Shown piece after piece: positions 15,509 to 24,118 of a stretch of 64,000 bases of DNA; position 1 is the first letter of the stretch, and each line of letters opens with the position of its first letter. The position numbers were made by a program, and so were the translations under genes. The DNA lies in contig NZ_CP090958.1 in assembly GCF_025787225.1 (NCBI RefSeq), positions 801,856-865,855 of the forward strand, in the 5' to 3' direction. Origin of the DNA: Saxibacter everestensis. Its GTDB lineage: Bacteria > Actinomycetota > Actinomycetes > Actinomycetales > Brevibacteriaceae. The notes beneath the pieces are model-generated. The model searched no databases and was not told the DNA's origin. It worked only from the letters and a program-made list of their open reading frames with translations.

Positions 15509-15882
15509 CCCGCTGACGGGAACGAGGACAGGCCGAACTACGCACCTCTTAAGGGCGACTCCGCGCCCAAAGTGCCCTTCCGCTCCTCTGCTGTTGGGGT
15601 GAAGCTCCTAGATGGTTGCGCGGCGCTGCCGTCATCTGCCCCGTCGGTGGCGATTCCATGGTGATGTTCGCGAGGCGCTCTGCTGATCTTGCGAACGCGA
15701 GAAGCCTGGCGAACGCGGCAGCGGTATCTTCCAACGAAGCCAGCAAGGATCATAGTTCGTCAGTCGACGGTCCTGATTCGACTGGGGGCTTTCGCTTCTT
15801 GCTCATGCAACCAGGCTCGCACTGCCCTGCTCGGAGGCTCGCTCACCTTAGCGTGTCGGTAGTGGGATCTACGGTCATCGTT
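15509..15882. other. Gene-free stretch between the system and the NYN relic
   Basis: About 370 bp without a credible gene. The minus strand holds short frames (one reads MSKKRKPPVESGPSTDEL, near 15807-15751; another starts inside it at 15753), but none resembles a family. It may contain the promoter of the original NYN gene, whose start codon is at 15883. Confidence 0.4.
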
Positions 15883-16560
15883 ATGAAAGCCGGTATCTAC
15901 ATCGATGGCCACAACCTCTACTACGGAGGTTGTGGCATTTGCGGTCGTTCGACCCCGGAGTGGCGTTGACTCGATCTTCGGGCGCTTGCCCTTGACATAA
16001 TCACAGAGCACTCGCGCTGGGATGACTCCGAGATCGAAAGCATCACTTACTGCACCGCGCGGATCAGCGGCGCGAGTAATCCGGCCGGCCAGCGGGAATA
16101 AGACGTCTATCTCAGAGCATTGGAGCATTCGGGATCGGCTTCTGTCATCGGCTATGGCAACTACGTTTCTCGCGTGGCGACAGCCCCGCTGGCGATCGCC
16201 GGTCGCAACGGGAAACCAATGATCTCCCATCCCCGGTGGCCGGTGATGGTGCTGGACGGCGCGGAGAGAACGATGTGCCCAAAGCGCGCTTCATGGCTTC
16301 AGTCGCTCGGCGGGAGGAGAAGGGGGCCGACGTCAATGTCGCCTCGTACCTGCTCATTGACGTGCTTAATGGCGTGGTCGAAACCGCGTGCCTGTCGGTC
16401 TGATCAACCCGACCAAGGGCTACCGAGCCGGCAAGCTGGCCGGGCACCCCTCGGATGGAGCCGGCAACCACTGGTGGTACCAGCTACAACCTTCCATCTG
16501 TTACGAGCACACCAGCTTCCACCCACGCTCGGCGCCCGGATCTCGAAGCCACCGGAGTGG
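15883..16560 (+). pseudogene. NYN-domain gene, copy 2 (two stops, frameshift, internal deletion)
   Basis: The ATG at 15883 opens MKAGIYIDGHNLYYGGCGIC, the NYN/LabA signature with the first catalytic Asp (IDGHN). The frame is then broken by TGA at 15967 and TAA at 16099, although homology continues (WDDSEIESITYCTARISGAS; DVYLRALEHSG; YGNYVSRVATAPLAIAGRNG). After a frameshift near 16270, ARFMASVARREE and DVNVASYLLIDVLNGVVETA follow, then a jump to RVPVGLINPTKGYRAGKLAG, so the segment expected to carry the second Asp cluster is missing. NYN proteins are PIN-like RNases. Clearly decayed. Confidence 0.8.
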
Positions 16561-16655
16561 TGATCTCTGCTGTGATTGGATTCACACCAGCCTTCCCTCA
16601 GGGGTTTTCGCGTTGCTGATCCTCTGATCGATTCCGCAGGGGCTACCCTTTCCTC

Positions 16656-17435
16656 ATGCCCTCGCTAGTCGACATCATGAGTCAGGTCTCCGCGCAGTTG
16701 TCCGCCTCAATGGAAGCAAGCCGAATGGCTTTTTCTCATAACCTCACTAAAGGTGAAGCTGTGGAGGAGGCTCTTCGCCAGTTTCTGCGCAACCACCTCC
16801 CTGCCTCGATTGGAGTCACACACGGACAAGTGATTGATAGGCATGGCGCAATTAGCAAACAACTTGACGTGATCCTCTATGATGCTCAACGAACACCAAT
16901 ACTGTTCTCCGACGCCGCGGCCAACAATCAGATCCTCCCGGTCGAAGGCGTGGTTGCCGCGATCGAGTGCAAGACAAATTTACGGACGTCAGAGGTTCCA
17001 GATTTGGCGCAGAGTGCGGAGTTGTTAAAGAGCCTCGACAAGACGGCCTACTATCTGCAAGATAACCCAGTCATCCGCTCCGTTAAGACCGCCTACGGGA
17101 AAGAGTGGGATGCACTTCCTGTCTTCTACTTTGTATTCGCTTTTGATGGGCCTTCAATCGATGTGATCGGGAACGCGGTCAAGGTTGAGCACCAGAATCG
17201 AGAATTAGAAGAGCGTATCGATATGGTCTGCGTAATGAACAGCGGAGTCGTGGTAAATGGGAACCTTCCGTTAAGCGGCATCGACGCAATACCTTTTCCC
17301 GGATCACATGTACTGAGTTCACAGACGAAGCACCCTCTCCTGTTCTTCTACATCCTCATGTGTCGCTATGTTCTACAGGCTCAAGTCCCTCCAATCGCCG
17401 TTCAGCGATACATCCCGGACGGGTTTGCTTTCTAG
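16656..17435 (+). CDS. DUF6602 protein, predicted PD-(D/E)XK-type nuclease
   Basis: A 259-residue protein. NLTKGEAVEEALRQFLRNHL, THGQVIDRHGAISKQLDVIL and PVEGVVAAIECKTNL follow the DUF6602 pattern; QLDVILYD with AAIECKT gives the D...(E)xK arrangement of PD-(D/E)XK nucleases, close to restriction-endonuclease-like folds. The catalytic Asp, Glu and Lys all appear intact. The gene is visibly more A+T-rich than its neighbours, which suggests transfer. It sits between an NYN relic and an HTH relic inside the segment flanked by 28-bp repeats. A DNA-targeting defence role is plausible but inferred; no methylase or helicase is nearby. Confidence 0.75.
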   Translation: MPSLVDIMSQVSAQLSASMEASRMAFSHNLTKGEAVEEALRQFLRNHLPASIGVTHGQVIDRHGAISKQLDVILYDAQRTPILFSDAAANNQILPVEGVVAAIECKTNLRTSEVPDLAQSAELLKSLDKTAYYLQDNPVIRSVKTAYGKEWDALPVFYFVFAFDGPSIDVIGNAVKVEHQNRELEERIDMVCVMNSGVVVNGNLPLSGIDAIPFPGSHVLSSQTKHPLLFFYILMCRYVLQAQVPPIAVQRYIPDGFAF

Positions 17436-17439
17436 CTCG

Positions 17440-17816
17440 GTGGTTTGATCGCCGATGCTTCGAGCAGCGCATGCCGTACGGCTTTGCGGCCCACTCCCAT
17501 GCTGTGCGCAATCGATCGCATCGACACACGTCCCAAGCGAAGCTTCACGCCTCGGCCGCTTCCTGGACACCCAAGTCGGGAGTCCGTCGATGCCACGGTG
17601 AATCAAGTGATTCGAAACCGTAGCCCGATGCACGCCGTACCGCTCGACAAGCTCGTTGAGGCTCGCTCCGCTGCGATAATCGTCTATGAGACAGTCGACC
17701 TCGGAGGCGGTGAGGAAAGGTTGAAGATTTTCGATCCTCCGCACCACGGGGCCACGCGAGTCCCTGATCGGGGCGGAACCCGGACGCTGCGCCATCCGCA
17801 AGACAACCCGCTTCAA
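17440..17816 (-). pseudogene. Frameshifted double helix-turn-helix gene, copy 2
   Basis: The minus strand reads FLTASEVDCLIDDYRSGASL, NELVERYGVHRATVSNHLIH (first HTH) and, after a frame change near 17560, VKLRLGRVSMRSIAHSMGVG, RKAVRHALLEASAIKPPS and a stop (second HTH). Read with the frame corrected this is a typical actinobacterial two-HTH protein of the kind linked to resolvases. As it stands, the frame of the first HTH runs on to 17373 in unrelated sequence. Compare 12950-13262. Confidence 0.6.
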
Positions 17817-17869
17817 CCGTGGACCAGGGTGTTAGACCTGGGGCAAAGTTGACGAACTTACTACGCAGG

Positions 17870-17897
17870 CACCCCAGCGAGACGGTCTCGGCCAAAG
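17870..17897. repeat. Direct repeat, right: candidate attachment site
   Basis: 27 of 28 bases match 12893-12920. It carries its own copy of the tRNA-His terminator stem (17878-17913), as expected if this was the original DNA downstream of tRNA-His before integration. Confidence 0.7.
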
Positions 17898-17913
17898 CGC
17901 CGAGGCCGTCTCG
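17878..17913 (+). terminator. Second copy of the tRNA-His terminator stem
   Basis: CGAGACGGTCTCGGC with GCCGAGGCCGTCTCG forms a nearly perfect stem; followed by CGTTTCCC, so its T run is weaker than that of the copy at 12901-12941. Confidence 0.7.
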
Positions 17914-18044
17914 CGTTTCCCGTCTTCCCAAGCCATACCTAGCCTGGCGTGCTCGGCATTCACTCAGCTCCCGCCGGCTCCGTGCCATACTGAGGCCCAC
18001 CAGGCCGAGCGCTCCCCAGCCCGGCCGAGGCAGCTGGAGGAGAT

Positions 18045-19034
18045 ATGCCGGTCGCGGATCTCGTTCTTGAAGGCGGCGGGGTCAAGTTGCCGGGACTGAT
18101 CGGCGCGATCGACGCCCTTGCGGAGGCGCCCGACCCGTACTCCTTCAATCGCATCGCCGGCGCATCGGCTGGTGCCATCGTGGGTGCCCTGGTGTCTGCG
18201 GGTGCCTCCGTGGAGTCGATGAAGGCGACAGTGCTCCGCCAGGACTTCACCAAGTTCCAGGATCTTCCGCCCTGGTCCCGCTTCACGCCGTGGCTCGGCA
18301 AGGGGCTCGGGCTTATCTTCCACAAGGGCATGTACCGCAACGACGCACTGCATGCGTTCCTCACCGCGGCGCTTGCGACGCACGGGGTGCACACATGGAG
18401 CGACCTGCGGCAGGACGATCCCGACAGCTCGCTGCCGCCGGAGCGCCGCTACCGGCTCGTCGTCATCGTCTCCGATGTCTCCCGTGGACGGATGCTGCGC
18501 CTGCCCTGGGATTATCGTCCCCAGCTCGGGCTCGATCCGGACACCCAGCCGGTCGCCGATGCTGTCTGCGCCTCGGCGGCAATCCCCTTCTTCTTCCGCC
18601 CTGTCAAACTGCCGGCGAATCCCGCCGTGGTCGGCCACCGGTCGGTGCTGTGCGTCGACGGCGGTCTGCTGTCGAACTTCCCGGTCGGCATCTTCGACCG
18701 CACGGACTCCGCGCCCGCTCGCTGGCCGACCTTCGGTATCAAGCTCTCGGGCCGGGAGACGGCGAGAACCGGCTGGCGGTCCAACCGCAACACGGTCGAG
18801 TTCGCCGTCTCCCTGCTGACAACGCTGATCAATGCTCGCGACCGGATCCACATCGATAACCCCGAGGTGGCCGCTCGGACGACCTTCGTCGACACCAGCG
18901 ATTTCAGCAGCACCGATTTCGACCTCTCTCAGCAGGACAAGCTCCTACTGTTCGAGAACGGACTGCGTGCCGGAAGGAAATTCCTCAGCACCTGGGATTG
19001 GCAGCGTTGGAAGGATACCTATCGGCCGCGGTGA
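18045..19034 (+). CDS. Patatin-like phospholipase
   Basis: A 329-residue protein with a complete patatin catalytic apparatus: oxyanion loop GGGVKLPG (residues 10-17), nucleophile elbow GASAG (Ser 41) and the DGG of CVDGGLLSNFPVGIF, which supplies the dyad Asp. It should hydrolyse acyl esters of phospholipids. GGAGG lies just before the ATG. It is cytoplasmic by sequence, with no signal peptide. Patatins serve as CBASS effectors (CapV), but no CD-NTase gene is nearby, so a housekeeping or stand-alone role is as likely. It lies just outside the 28-bp-repeat segment. Confidence 0.85.
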   Translation: MPVADLVLEGGGVKLPGLIGAIDALAEAPDPYSFNRIAGASAGAIVGALVSAGASVESMKATVLRQDFTKFQDLPPWSRFTPWLGKGLGLIFHKGMYRNDALHAFLTAALATHGVHTWSDLRQDDPDSSLPPERRYRLVVIVSDVSRGRMLRLPWDYRPQLGLDPDTQPVADAVCASAAIPFFFRPVKLPANPAVVGHRSVLCVDGGLLSNFPVGIFDRTDSAPARWPTFGIKLSGRETARTGWRSNRNTVEFAVSLLTTLINARDRIHIDNPEVAARTTFVDTSDFSSTDFDLSQQDKLLLFENGLRAGRKFLSTWDWQRWKDTYRPR

Positions 19035-19335
19035 GGATCGTTTACTCCCGCGCGGCGGTTGGCTCCCTCGTGGTAGAGCCCGGAGGCTTTCGCATGGGCG
19101 TCGACAACGAGTCCTGCACCGAGACCCGGATGTTGTGTCGCCGAACGGGAGCTGGAATCATGGGTGAATCCTGGAGCGTTTCGGCCAGGTCTCGGACGTC
19201 GGCTCCAGCGCAGTGGTCGCCGTCGGTCTAGGTGGACGTGAGAAAGAATTGAACCGTGTCGAGCCTGCCGCACGGTTCCGCCTCGAATGTCCTTTGGTGG
19301 CGACCCATCCGGCCGACCGCATCTCCGTTACGCAG
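19035..19335. other. Convergent intergenic stretch
   Basis: About 300 bp between the converging patatin and HTH-protein genes. I see no gene and no strong terminator hairpin. Confidence 0.4.
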
Positions 19336-20607
19336 TCAGTCCACCTGTCCGAAGAACTCCTCAGCCTGCCGGCGTATCCGTGTGAGCCTCTTGGAGACTG
19401 CGCTGTGGTTCGCGTATCCCAGCACCTGTGCGATCTCGGTTAGTTTGGTGACTCCGGAAGACAGCAGGACGACGACCTCTCGATCTTTTGCGTTGAGCAG
19501 CGCGAGAAAGTCTCCATGCACGATCGAGCCGACGACCTGGGTCTCTGGGCCTTGGACCGGAATTGTGTCCGTGAGCTCAACGAATGTCACCTTCACCTTG
19601 GAGCGCTTGTGGTACAGGCGGCGCTCAAAGTCTTCCTTCTCGAAGGACCAGAAGTCGGAGAAGTCGTCGACGACTCTATTGGAGCGCACCGCCTCCAGAA
19701 TCGCTCGCAACTGGCCTGTGGTGTCGGCCCGATGGACCACCTCGGCAAGGACATCTTTTGCATCGGCTTCGCCCCTCCACAGATCTCCACCCTTTCGTGG
19801 GGACTCTACCGTCACACCCGGAAGTACTGAACTGTCCAGGAGCCTGGCGGTGGGGGAGATTAGCTCTTGGTCCACGGTTGGGAATGTTCTGAGGATGTCC
19901 TGGATCACCTCGGTGGCAGCTGGCAACCAGTAGTCCAGGTTATGAGCGAGGAGACGGAGGGGGTCGTCCTTGCTGAAACCGCGCAGAGGCGAACCGGGAA
20001 CCATGTGCCGCCAGACAGTGGCCGCCCATGCTCGTGCCAGGCGCTTTTCGAAGTCCGCGGGTAGGTAGTTGTCAATGTCCACCGTCCGGATGCTGAAAGG
20101 CCACTGACCCGCGGTCAACTGTGGCAAACCGAACAACTGAAGGGTCGAAGTCGGGAGCAGGTGGAACAGCGGAGCGTACTCGTAGTAGCGCGAACGAGTC
20201 CTGGGCACGAACACGATGTTGTTGTCGCCTCGATCGGCGATCCGGTACAGCCGAGGAGGTAAGTCCTCCGCGCCGAAGACGCGTCTACGGTACTGCGCCG
20301 ACTCCCACACGGTATTCCACTTTGCGACCGCCAGCTCGAAACGAAGTGACTCCCCGTCCTCAAACGATGGGGACGGCATTGGCAGAGTCAGGTACTCGGG
20401 TGCAGCCGGGTCCTGGGTGTGCAGCGTAGCTGAATACATGAAGCCAGCCGACATGTTGAACATCCGCGGATATAGGTCAGGTCCAGACTGGTCCGTGGAG
20501 GCGAACACCTCCTCCTGGCGCAACACCTCGATCTCTGCCTCCGTAGGTTCGGTAAAGTCCTCGTTACACATAGGCACAGTCTCTTTGGCGGTTTTCTGAT
20601 CAGTCAT
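19336..20607 (-). CDS. Unknown protein with C-terminal helix-turn-helix
   Basis: A 423-residue protein from the ATG at 20607 (AAGAGA just upstream); the frame is open up to 20748. I do not recognise the main part, which is acidic and aromatic-rich (PLFHLLPTSTLQLFGLPQL, FEKRLARAWAATVWRHMVPG). The last 55 residues (LLNAKDREVVVLLSSGVTKL, TEIAQVLGYANHSAVSKRLT) form a sigma-70 region 4/LuxR-like helix-turn-helix, so the protein probably binds DNA and may sense something through the large N-terminal part. It is transcribed toward the patatin gene and lies in the accessory island. Confidence 0.7.
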   Translation of the reverse strand: MTDQKTAKETVPMCNEDFTEPTEAEIEVLRQEEVFASTDQSGPDLYPRMFNMSAGFMYSATLHTQDPAAPEYLTLPMPSPSFEDGESLRFELAVAKWNTVWESAQYRRRVFGAEDLPPRLYRIADRGDNNIVFVPRTRSRYYEYAPLFHLLPTSTLQLFGLPQLTAGQWPFSIRTVDIDNYLPADFEKRLARAWAATVWRHMVPGSPLRGFSKDDPLRLLAHNLDYWLPAATEVIQDILRTFPTVDQELISPTARLLDSSVLPGVTVESPRKGGDLWRGEADAKDVLAEVVHRADTTGQLRAILEAVRSNRVVDDFSDFWSFEKEDFERRLYHKRSKVKVTFVELTDTIPVQGPETQVVGSIVHGDFLALLNAKDREVVVLLSSGVTKLTEIAQVLGYANHSAVSKRLTRIRRQAEEFFGQVD

Positions 20608-21014
20608 ATCTCTTATACGACAAGCCGTGGCGATTCCGTTCCGTGGAGCCACGATATCGGCGAGTGGTATTGAGCCGGCGCTCAATAAGACGGTAGCTCC
20701 CGGCCGGGTACTGATGGATAGATCAACGGGAGACACACGCCCTGCCACACTTTAATGAGCAGGTGGCTTGTGAGGCGCTCAGTAGGGAGATGCCAGCCAC
20801 AGGAGCGACTCTTGTCCGCCGATGTCGATCGGCACCGAAGTAGCGGGTGAGCATCGAGCTAGGTGACGACGAACATGATTGTCGCTCTTAGCAGCGGCAC
20901 GCACTGCTTGAGCCGCCTCGATTCGTCCCACGATCGGCCCTCGAACGTCCTTCAATCCAGGCCCGTCTGCCTACTCGCCATGCCGAACCGACTCATTCAA
21001 ACCCAACATGTCGT
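20608..21014. other. Gene-free stretch within the island
   Basis: About 400 bp upstream of the HTH-protein gene and downstream of the membrane-protein gene. Apart from the promoter expected just above 20607, I see no gene, RNA or repeat. Confidence 0.4.
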
Positions 21015-21806
21015 CTAGCTTTCACGAATGACGTGTTTGATCATTGAACGATCTACAACGTCATCGTCGTTAAGTAACTGCATAAGAATTGAAATTCGCG
21101 CCTGTTTCGCTTGGACTGAATCTTCGTCCTCGAGCTGCTTGAGAAGACTTGAGATGGTGCTCCAGGACTCGCTCCGGGGCGGGTAGTAGAAGCAGTTCGA
21201 TAAGGTCGCGCACACCATAAACAGAAAGCCGATAGGAGCGACAACAGCAAGTAAGACGTCAATAAATATCCTGCTGGATGACCGTCGAGTTGGCTCGCTT
21301 CTATCGCGCGGAGAATTGTTTTGCTGAAGTCGTTTCAGGCCCCAGTTGCCGATACAAAGAGCGCTGATCACTACCAACACCCAGACAACTGGCATCAAAC
21401 TCTTCGCTGCATCCACGGCGAGCAATGTGAGAACTAGCCCCACTGTTGGCTGAATGGAATCTGCTTTCGAGGTTGCCCCAAGCAAGAAGAGGAGTGAGGC
21501 CAATGGCCAGAGATACGGAAGCAAAGCAAGTCCATTGGCTTCGTACCAAGCGAGGCCTGTAGTAAGCCAATAAGGGTTCAAAATGTGGAGGTTCGCAAGG
21601 GATGACTCGAAGGATTCCACCGGATAGCGGCCCGATGTTAGGTAGTCGGTGAACCAGGCCGATGCCAATCCGTATGTTAAGAACGTCACTGCCAGGGTCC
21701 ATTTTGCGCCAATCGCATCAGTCCACCATCCACGAATTCCACTGACTGTTGCGTTGCTGTGATTACTCATGAAATCAGCGTTGCTTATGGCACTGACAAT
21801 GGACAT
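21015..21806 (-). CDS. Membrane protein of unknown function
   Basis: A 263-residue protein from the ATG at 21806; ATG 21770 is an alternative and the open frame extends to 22100 without membrane character. It has about five hydrophobic segments (for example WTLAVTFLTYGLASAWFTDY, GLALLPYLWPLASLLFLLGA, SLMPVVWVLVVISALCIGNW, FIDVLLAVVAPIGFLFMVCA) and a charged C-terminal tail (SLLKQLEDEDSVQAKQARIS). The DNA is clearly more A+T-rich than the core genes, which suggests transfer. No family recognised; no partner gene is obvious. Confidence 0.6.
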   Translation of the reverse strand: MSIVSAISNADFMSNHSNATVSGIRGWWTDAIGAKWTLAVTFLTYGLASAWFTDYLTSGRYPVESFESSLANLHILNPYWLTTGLAWYEANGLALLPYLWPLASLLFLLGATSKADSIQPTVGLVLTLLAVDAAKSLMPVVWVLVVISALCIGNWGLKRLQQNNSPRDRSEPTRRSSSRIFIDVLLAVVAPIGFLFMVCATLSNCFYYPPRSESWSTISSLLKQLEDEDSVQAKQARISILMQLLNDDDVVDRSMIKHVIRES

Positions 21807-22182
21807 CTCCCATGGAACTGGCAGTGAGATCTTGACGTTGCCCAGGCCCCGCCTCCGCTTGGATGTAGGGAGTGGTGAGACGCCAACCGCAAGGGATGAC
21901 CTAGCGCCACAGGCGCCGACGCCTGTGCCTAAATAGGACGAGCCAAGGAAGTGTGGCGTCCGCGGGGCACGTCCCAGACGGAGCAGGCCCGCATCCTGGA
22001 GGCGAGAAGGCTGAGAGAGCGCCACGCAATGCCAGATAAGCGACCTCCGGCCGCTGCGCCTTCGTAGCCTCGTCCGCAGTCGTCTCGTCGTGGTTGACAA
22101 GGTCCTTCATCTTCTGGAAAGGAATACGCGAACGTTCCTCCCGCAGCGGCGACGCCAGCGACCTACCGGCGCTGAGGATCGC
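21807..22182. other. Gene-free stretch between membrane protein and SMR genes
   Basis: About 375 bp. The open frames here are out of register with anything recognisable. It should hold the minus-strand promoter of the membrane-protein gene and the end of the SMR operon; no clear hairpin terminator is seen. Confidence 0.35.
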
Positions 22183-22605
22183 TCACTCCCGCTCGGCGTC
22201 TGGCTCAGCCGCAGCACCCTGGTTCGTTGCCAGCTTGGGACTGTCAGCGAGTTTGAGCCAGACGACGCCGCCGATGATGACGGCCAGCCACAGCGCACGG
22301 ACGGGAGTGAGTGTCTCGTCAAAGAAGACCGGGCCGAGCAGGGCAGCACCGACGGCTCCGATGCCCGCCCAGACCGCGTAGCCGATCCCTACGTCGATCT
22401 TCTTCAGGGCGACGCTGAGGCAGTAAAGCGTCAGCAGGAAGAAGATCACGGCGGAGGCCGACCAGCCGAGGACGGTGAATCCTTCACTTCCTCCGACGCT
22501 GATGGCATAGCCAACTTCAAATACTCCGGCCAGGAGCATGACCAACCAGGCTCCGGTATTGCTGGTGTCTTTCGTCGATGTCACAGCAATGGATGTCACA
22601 GTCAT
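22183..22605 (-). CDS. SMR-family exporter subunit (paired, distal gene)
   Basis: A 140-residue protein with four transmembrane helices of the small multidrug resistance family. The essential Glu lies in helix 1 (LLAGVFEVGYAISVG); KKIDVGIGYAVWAGIGAVGA is the helix 3 signature, and the helix 4 dimer motif GGVVWL follows. SMR proteins are proton-coupled exporters of cationic compounds or guanidinium. It is the second of two SMR genes 39 bases apart, as in paired, probably heterodimeric systems (YkkCD, EbrAB). An unusual hydrophilic N-terminus (about 18 residues) and acidic C-terminus extend it beyond the usual 105-110 residues. Confidence 0.85.
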   Translation of the reverse strand: MTVTSIAVTSTKDTSNTGAWLVMLLAGVFEVGYAISVGGSEGFTVLGWSASAVIFFLLTLYCLSVALKKIDVGIGYAVWAGIGAVGAALLGPVFFDETLTPVRALWLAVIIGGVVWLKLADSPKLATNQGAAAEPDAERE

Positions 22606-22644
22606 TTTTTCAGTCCTTTTGTAATGGAGAGAATGCCGAGGTTG

Positions 22645-22965
22645 TCACGCGGCTCCGCTGAGCTGAAGCCCAGCGACGCCGATGATGACCGCGAGGATGC
22701 CGAGGAACTTCTTCCAGTTCAGTCGCTGCCCGAGGAACAGGGCGCCGACGATGGCGATCCCGACGCCCGCGACCGAGGTCCAGATCGCGTAGCCGACACC
22801 GACATCGAAAGTGATCAGCGCCAGGCTCAGGAAGAAGGTGGCGATTCCACCGCTGACGAGTGTTGCGATGGTCCACCACAGCCGGGTGAAACCTTTCGCA
22901 TTGCTTGCGCAGAGCGCGACCGTGATCTCGAAGATCACAGCGATTCCCAGGTAGAGCCAACTCAT
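22645..22965 (-). CDS. SMR-family exporter subunit (paired, proximal gene)
   Basis: A 106-residue protein, ATG 22965, four transmembrane helices. The key Glu is in MSWLYLGIAVIFEITVALCA; FDVGVGYAIWTSVAGVGIAI is the helix 3 motif. The start overlaps the deaminase stop by four bases. With the following SMR gene it should form one export pump in the cytoplasmic membrane. The operon has a MarR operator upstream. Confidence 0.87.
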   Translation of the reverse strand: MSWLYLGIAVIFEITVALCASNAKGFTRLWWTIATLVSGGIATFFLSLALITFDVGVGYAIWTSVAGVGIAIVGALFLGQRLNWKKFLGILAVIIGVAGLQLSGAA

Positions 22966-23486
22966 GATGTGCCTTTCGGGTGTGTTGATGAGGGCGGCCG
23001 CGTGCTGATGCCGCGGTGCCTGAGGTCCAGATATCGTTCGAACGGCGCAAGTCCGCGCGCGACCGGTATGCGGTGGATGATGCCGGCCAGTTGGGCGCGG
23101 TCGATACCGAATGCGGCGTAGCTGCCGCCGTAATCGAATCCCTGTCCAGTGACAGCGTCGCCGTCCACGGCGACGTAGATCCGGTCGGCTCGATGGTCGA
23201 GGGCGAAGCTGTAGCACAGACCGCACGGCTCTCCGGTAGCCAGTAGCCAAGAGCCCTCCAGGTCGGAGCGACCGAGGTCATGCATCGCCGTGCGCATCGC
23301 CACGATCTCGGCATGAGCGGTCGGGTCTCCGGTTCGAGCCACCTCATTGACGCCAAAGTCGGAGACGTAGCCGTCGTCACCGACGAGTACGCCAATGAAG
23401 GGAAGGCCGCCGGCCTCGACGTGGTGCAGACTGAACTCCACAGCGTCCGCCATCAGACCCGCGATCTCCGCCTCGGTCCGGCTCAT
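22962..23486 (-). CDS. Nucleoside/guanine deaminase-like protein
   Basis: A 174-residue protein of the cytidine-deaminase-like superfamily. The zinc site is complete: PTAHAEIVAMR (His and the proton-shuttle Glu) and GEPCGLCYSF (two Cys). GGLPFIGVLVGDDG is the usual N-terminal strand pair. It resembles the tRNA-adenosine, guanine and cytosine deaminase group; the exact substrate cannot be told. Start and stop overlap those of its neighbours by four bases, so it is co-translated with the DsbA-like and SMR genes. Confidence 0.8.
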   Translation of the reverse strand: MSRTEAEIAGLMADAVEFSLHHVEAGGLPFIGVLVGDDGYVSDFGVNEVARTGDPTAHAEIVAMRTAMHDLGRSDLEGSWLLATGEPCGLCYSFALDHRADRIYVAVDGDAVTGQGFDYGGSYAAFGIDRAQLAGIIHRIPVARGLAPFERYLDLRHRGISTRPPSSTHPKGTS

Positions 23487-24091
23487 GACACCGGTTCCGA
23501 CCGGAGCGCGTCGTCCACGGCGTTCTTCAGCTGGCCCGCGTCCAATACTCCGGAGTAGAGGCGGCCGTTCACCCGGACGCTGGGAACAGCGGTCACGCCC
23601 ACCGATTCGACCGCGTCCCGCTGATCGGCCATCTGACGCGCGCTGCGTTCACCGCTCGCGAGCGCTAGTGCGACATCGGATCGGTCAAGCCCGACCGAAC
23701 CAGCGACCTCGACGATCACATCCTCCGCACCGATGTCGAGGTCCTGCTGGAAGAACGCACGGAATATGGCCGTGGAGTACTCCTCGCCGACACCTCGTTC
23801 CTTCGCCAGCTGCAGCACCATGAACGCCTTTGCCGTCCGCGGCTGCGGAGAGATCGAAGGCAGCACGATGTCTACTCCCAGGCGGTGCGCCATCGGGTAG
23901 ACAGCGCCATCCCAAACTCGAGGGAGGTAGTCGTCCTCCGGCTTCAACGTGGGCACCGGATCGGGCCGCAATTCGAAGGGCCGGATCTCGACCTGCACAT
24001 CGCGGTCACGCTTGAGCTCAGCTACCGCGTCTTCCACCAGGAAGCAGAACGGGCACACGTAGTCCACGAACACCTCGACTTTCGTACTCAT
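23483..24091 (-). CDS. DsbA-family (FrnE-like) oxidoreductase
   Basis: A 202-residue cytoplasmic thioredoxin-fold protein without a signal peptide. KVEVFVDYVCPFCFLVEDAV carries the CPFC active site; the cis-Pro loop is in GVTAVPSVRVNGRLYSGVLD. FrnE-like proteins reduce or isomerise disulfides and are linked to polyketide metabolism and to stress by oxidants. It is the first gene of the MarR-controlled operon; ATG 24091 was chosen because the longer frame to 24169 runs through the operator (24119-24132). Confidence 0.85.
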   Translation of the reverse strand: MSTKVEVFVDYVCPFCFLVEDAVAELKRDRDVQVEIRPFELRPDPVPTLKPEDDYLPRVWDGAVYPMAHRLGVDIVLPSISPQPRTAKAFMVLQLAKERGVGEEYSTAIFRAFFQQDLDIGAEDVIVEVAGSVGLDRSDVALALASGERSARQMADQRDAVESVGVTAVPSVRVNGRLYSGVLDAGQLKNAVDDALRSEPVS

Positions 24092-24118
24092 CCTGAATTG
24101 CACTCCTCTCGTTATTTC

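Noticed and set aside
18045..19034. Patatin gene as a CBASS effector (CapV)
   Set aside because: No CD-NTase, Cap2 or Cap3 gene is present in the surrounding DNA.
22090..23121. A 343-residue plus-strand frame
   Set aside because: Antisense to the SMR and deaminase genes, with high Asp/Arg shadow composition.
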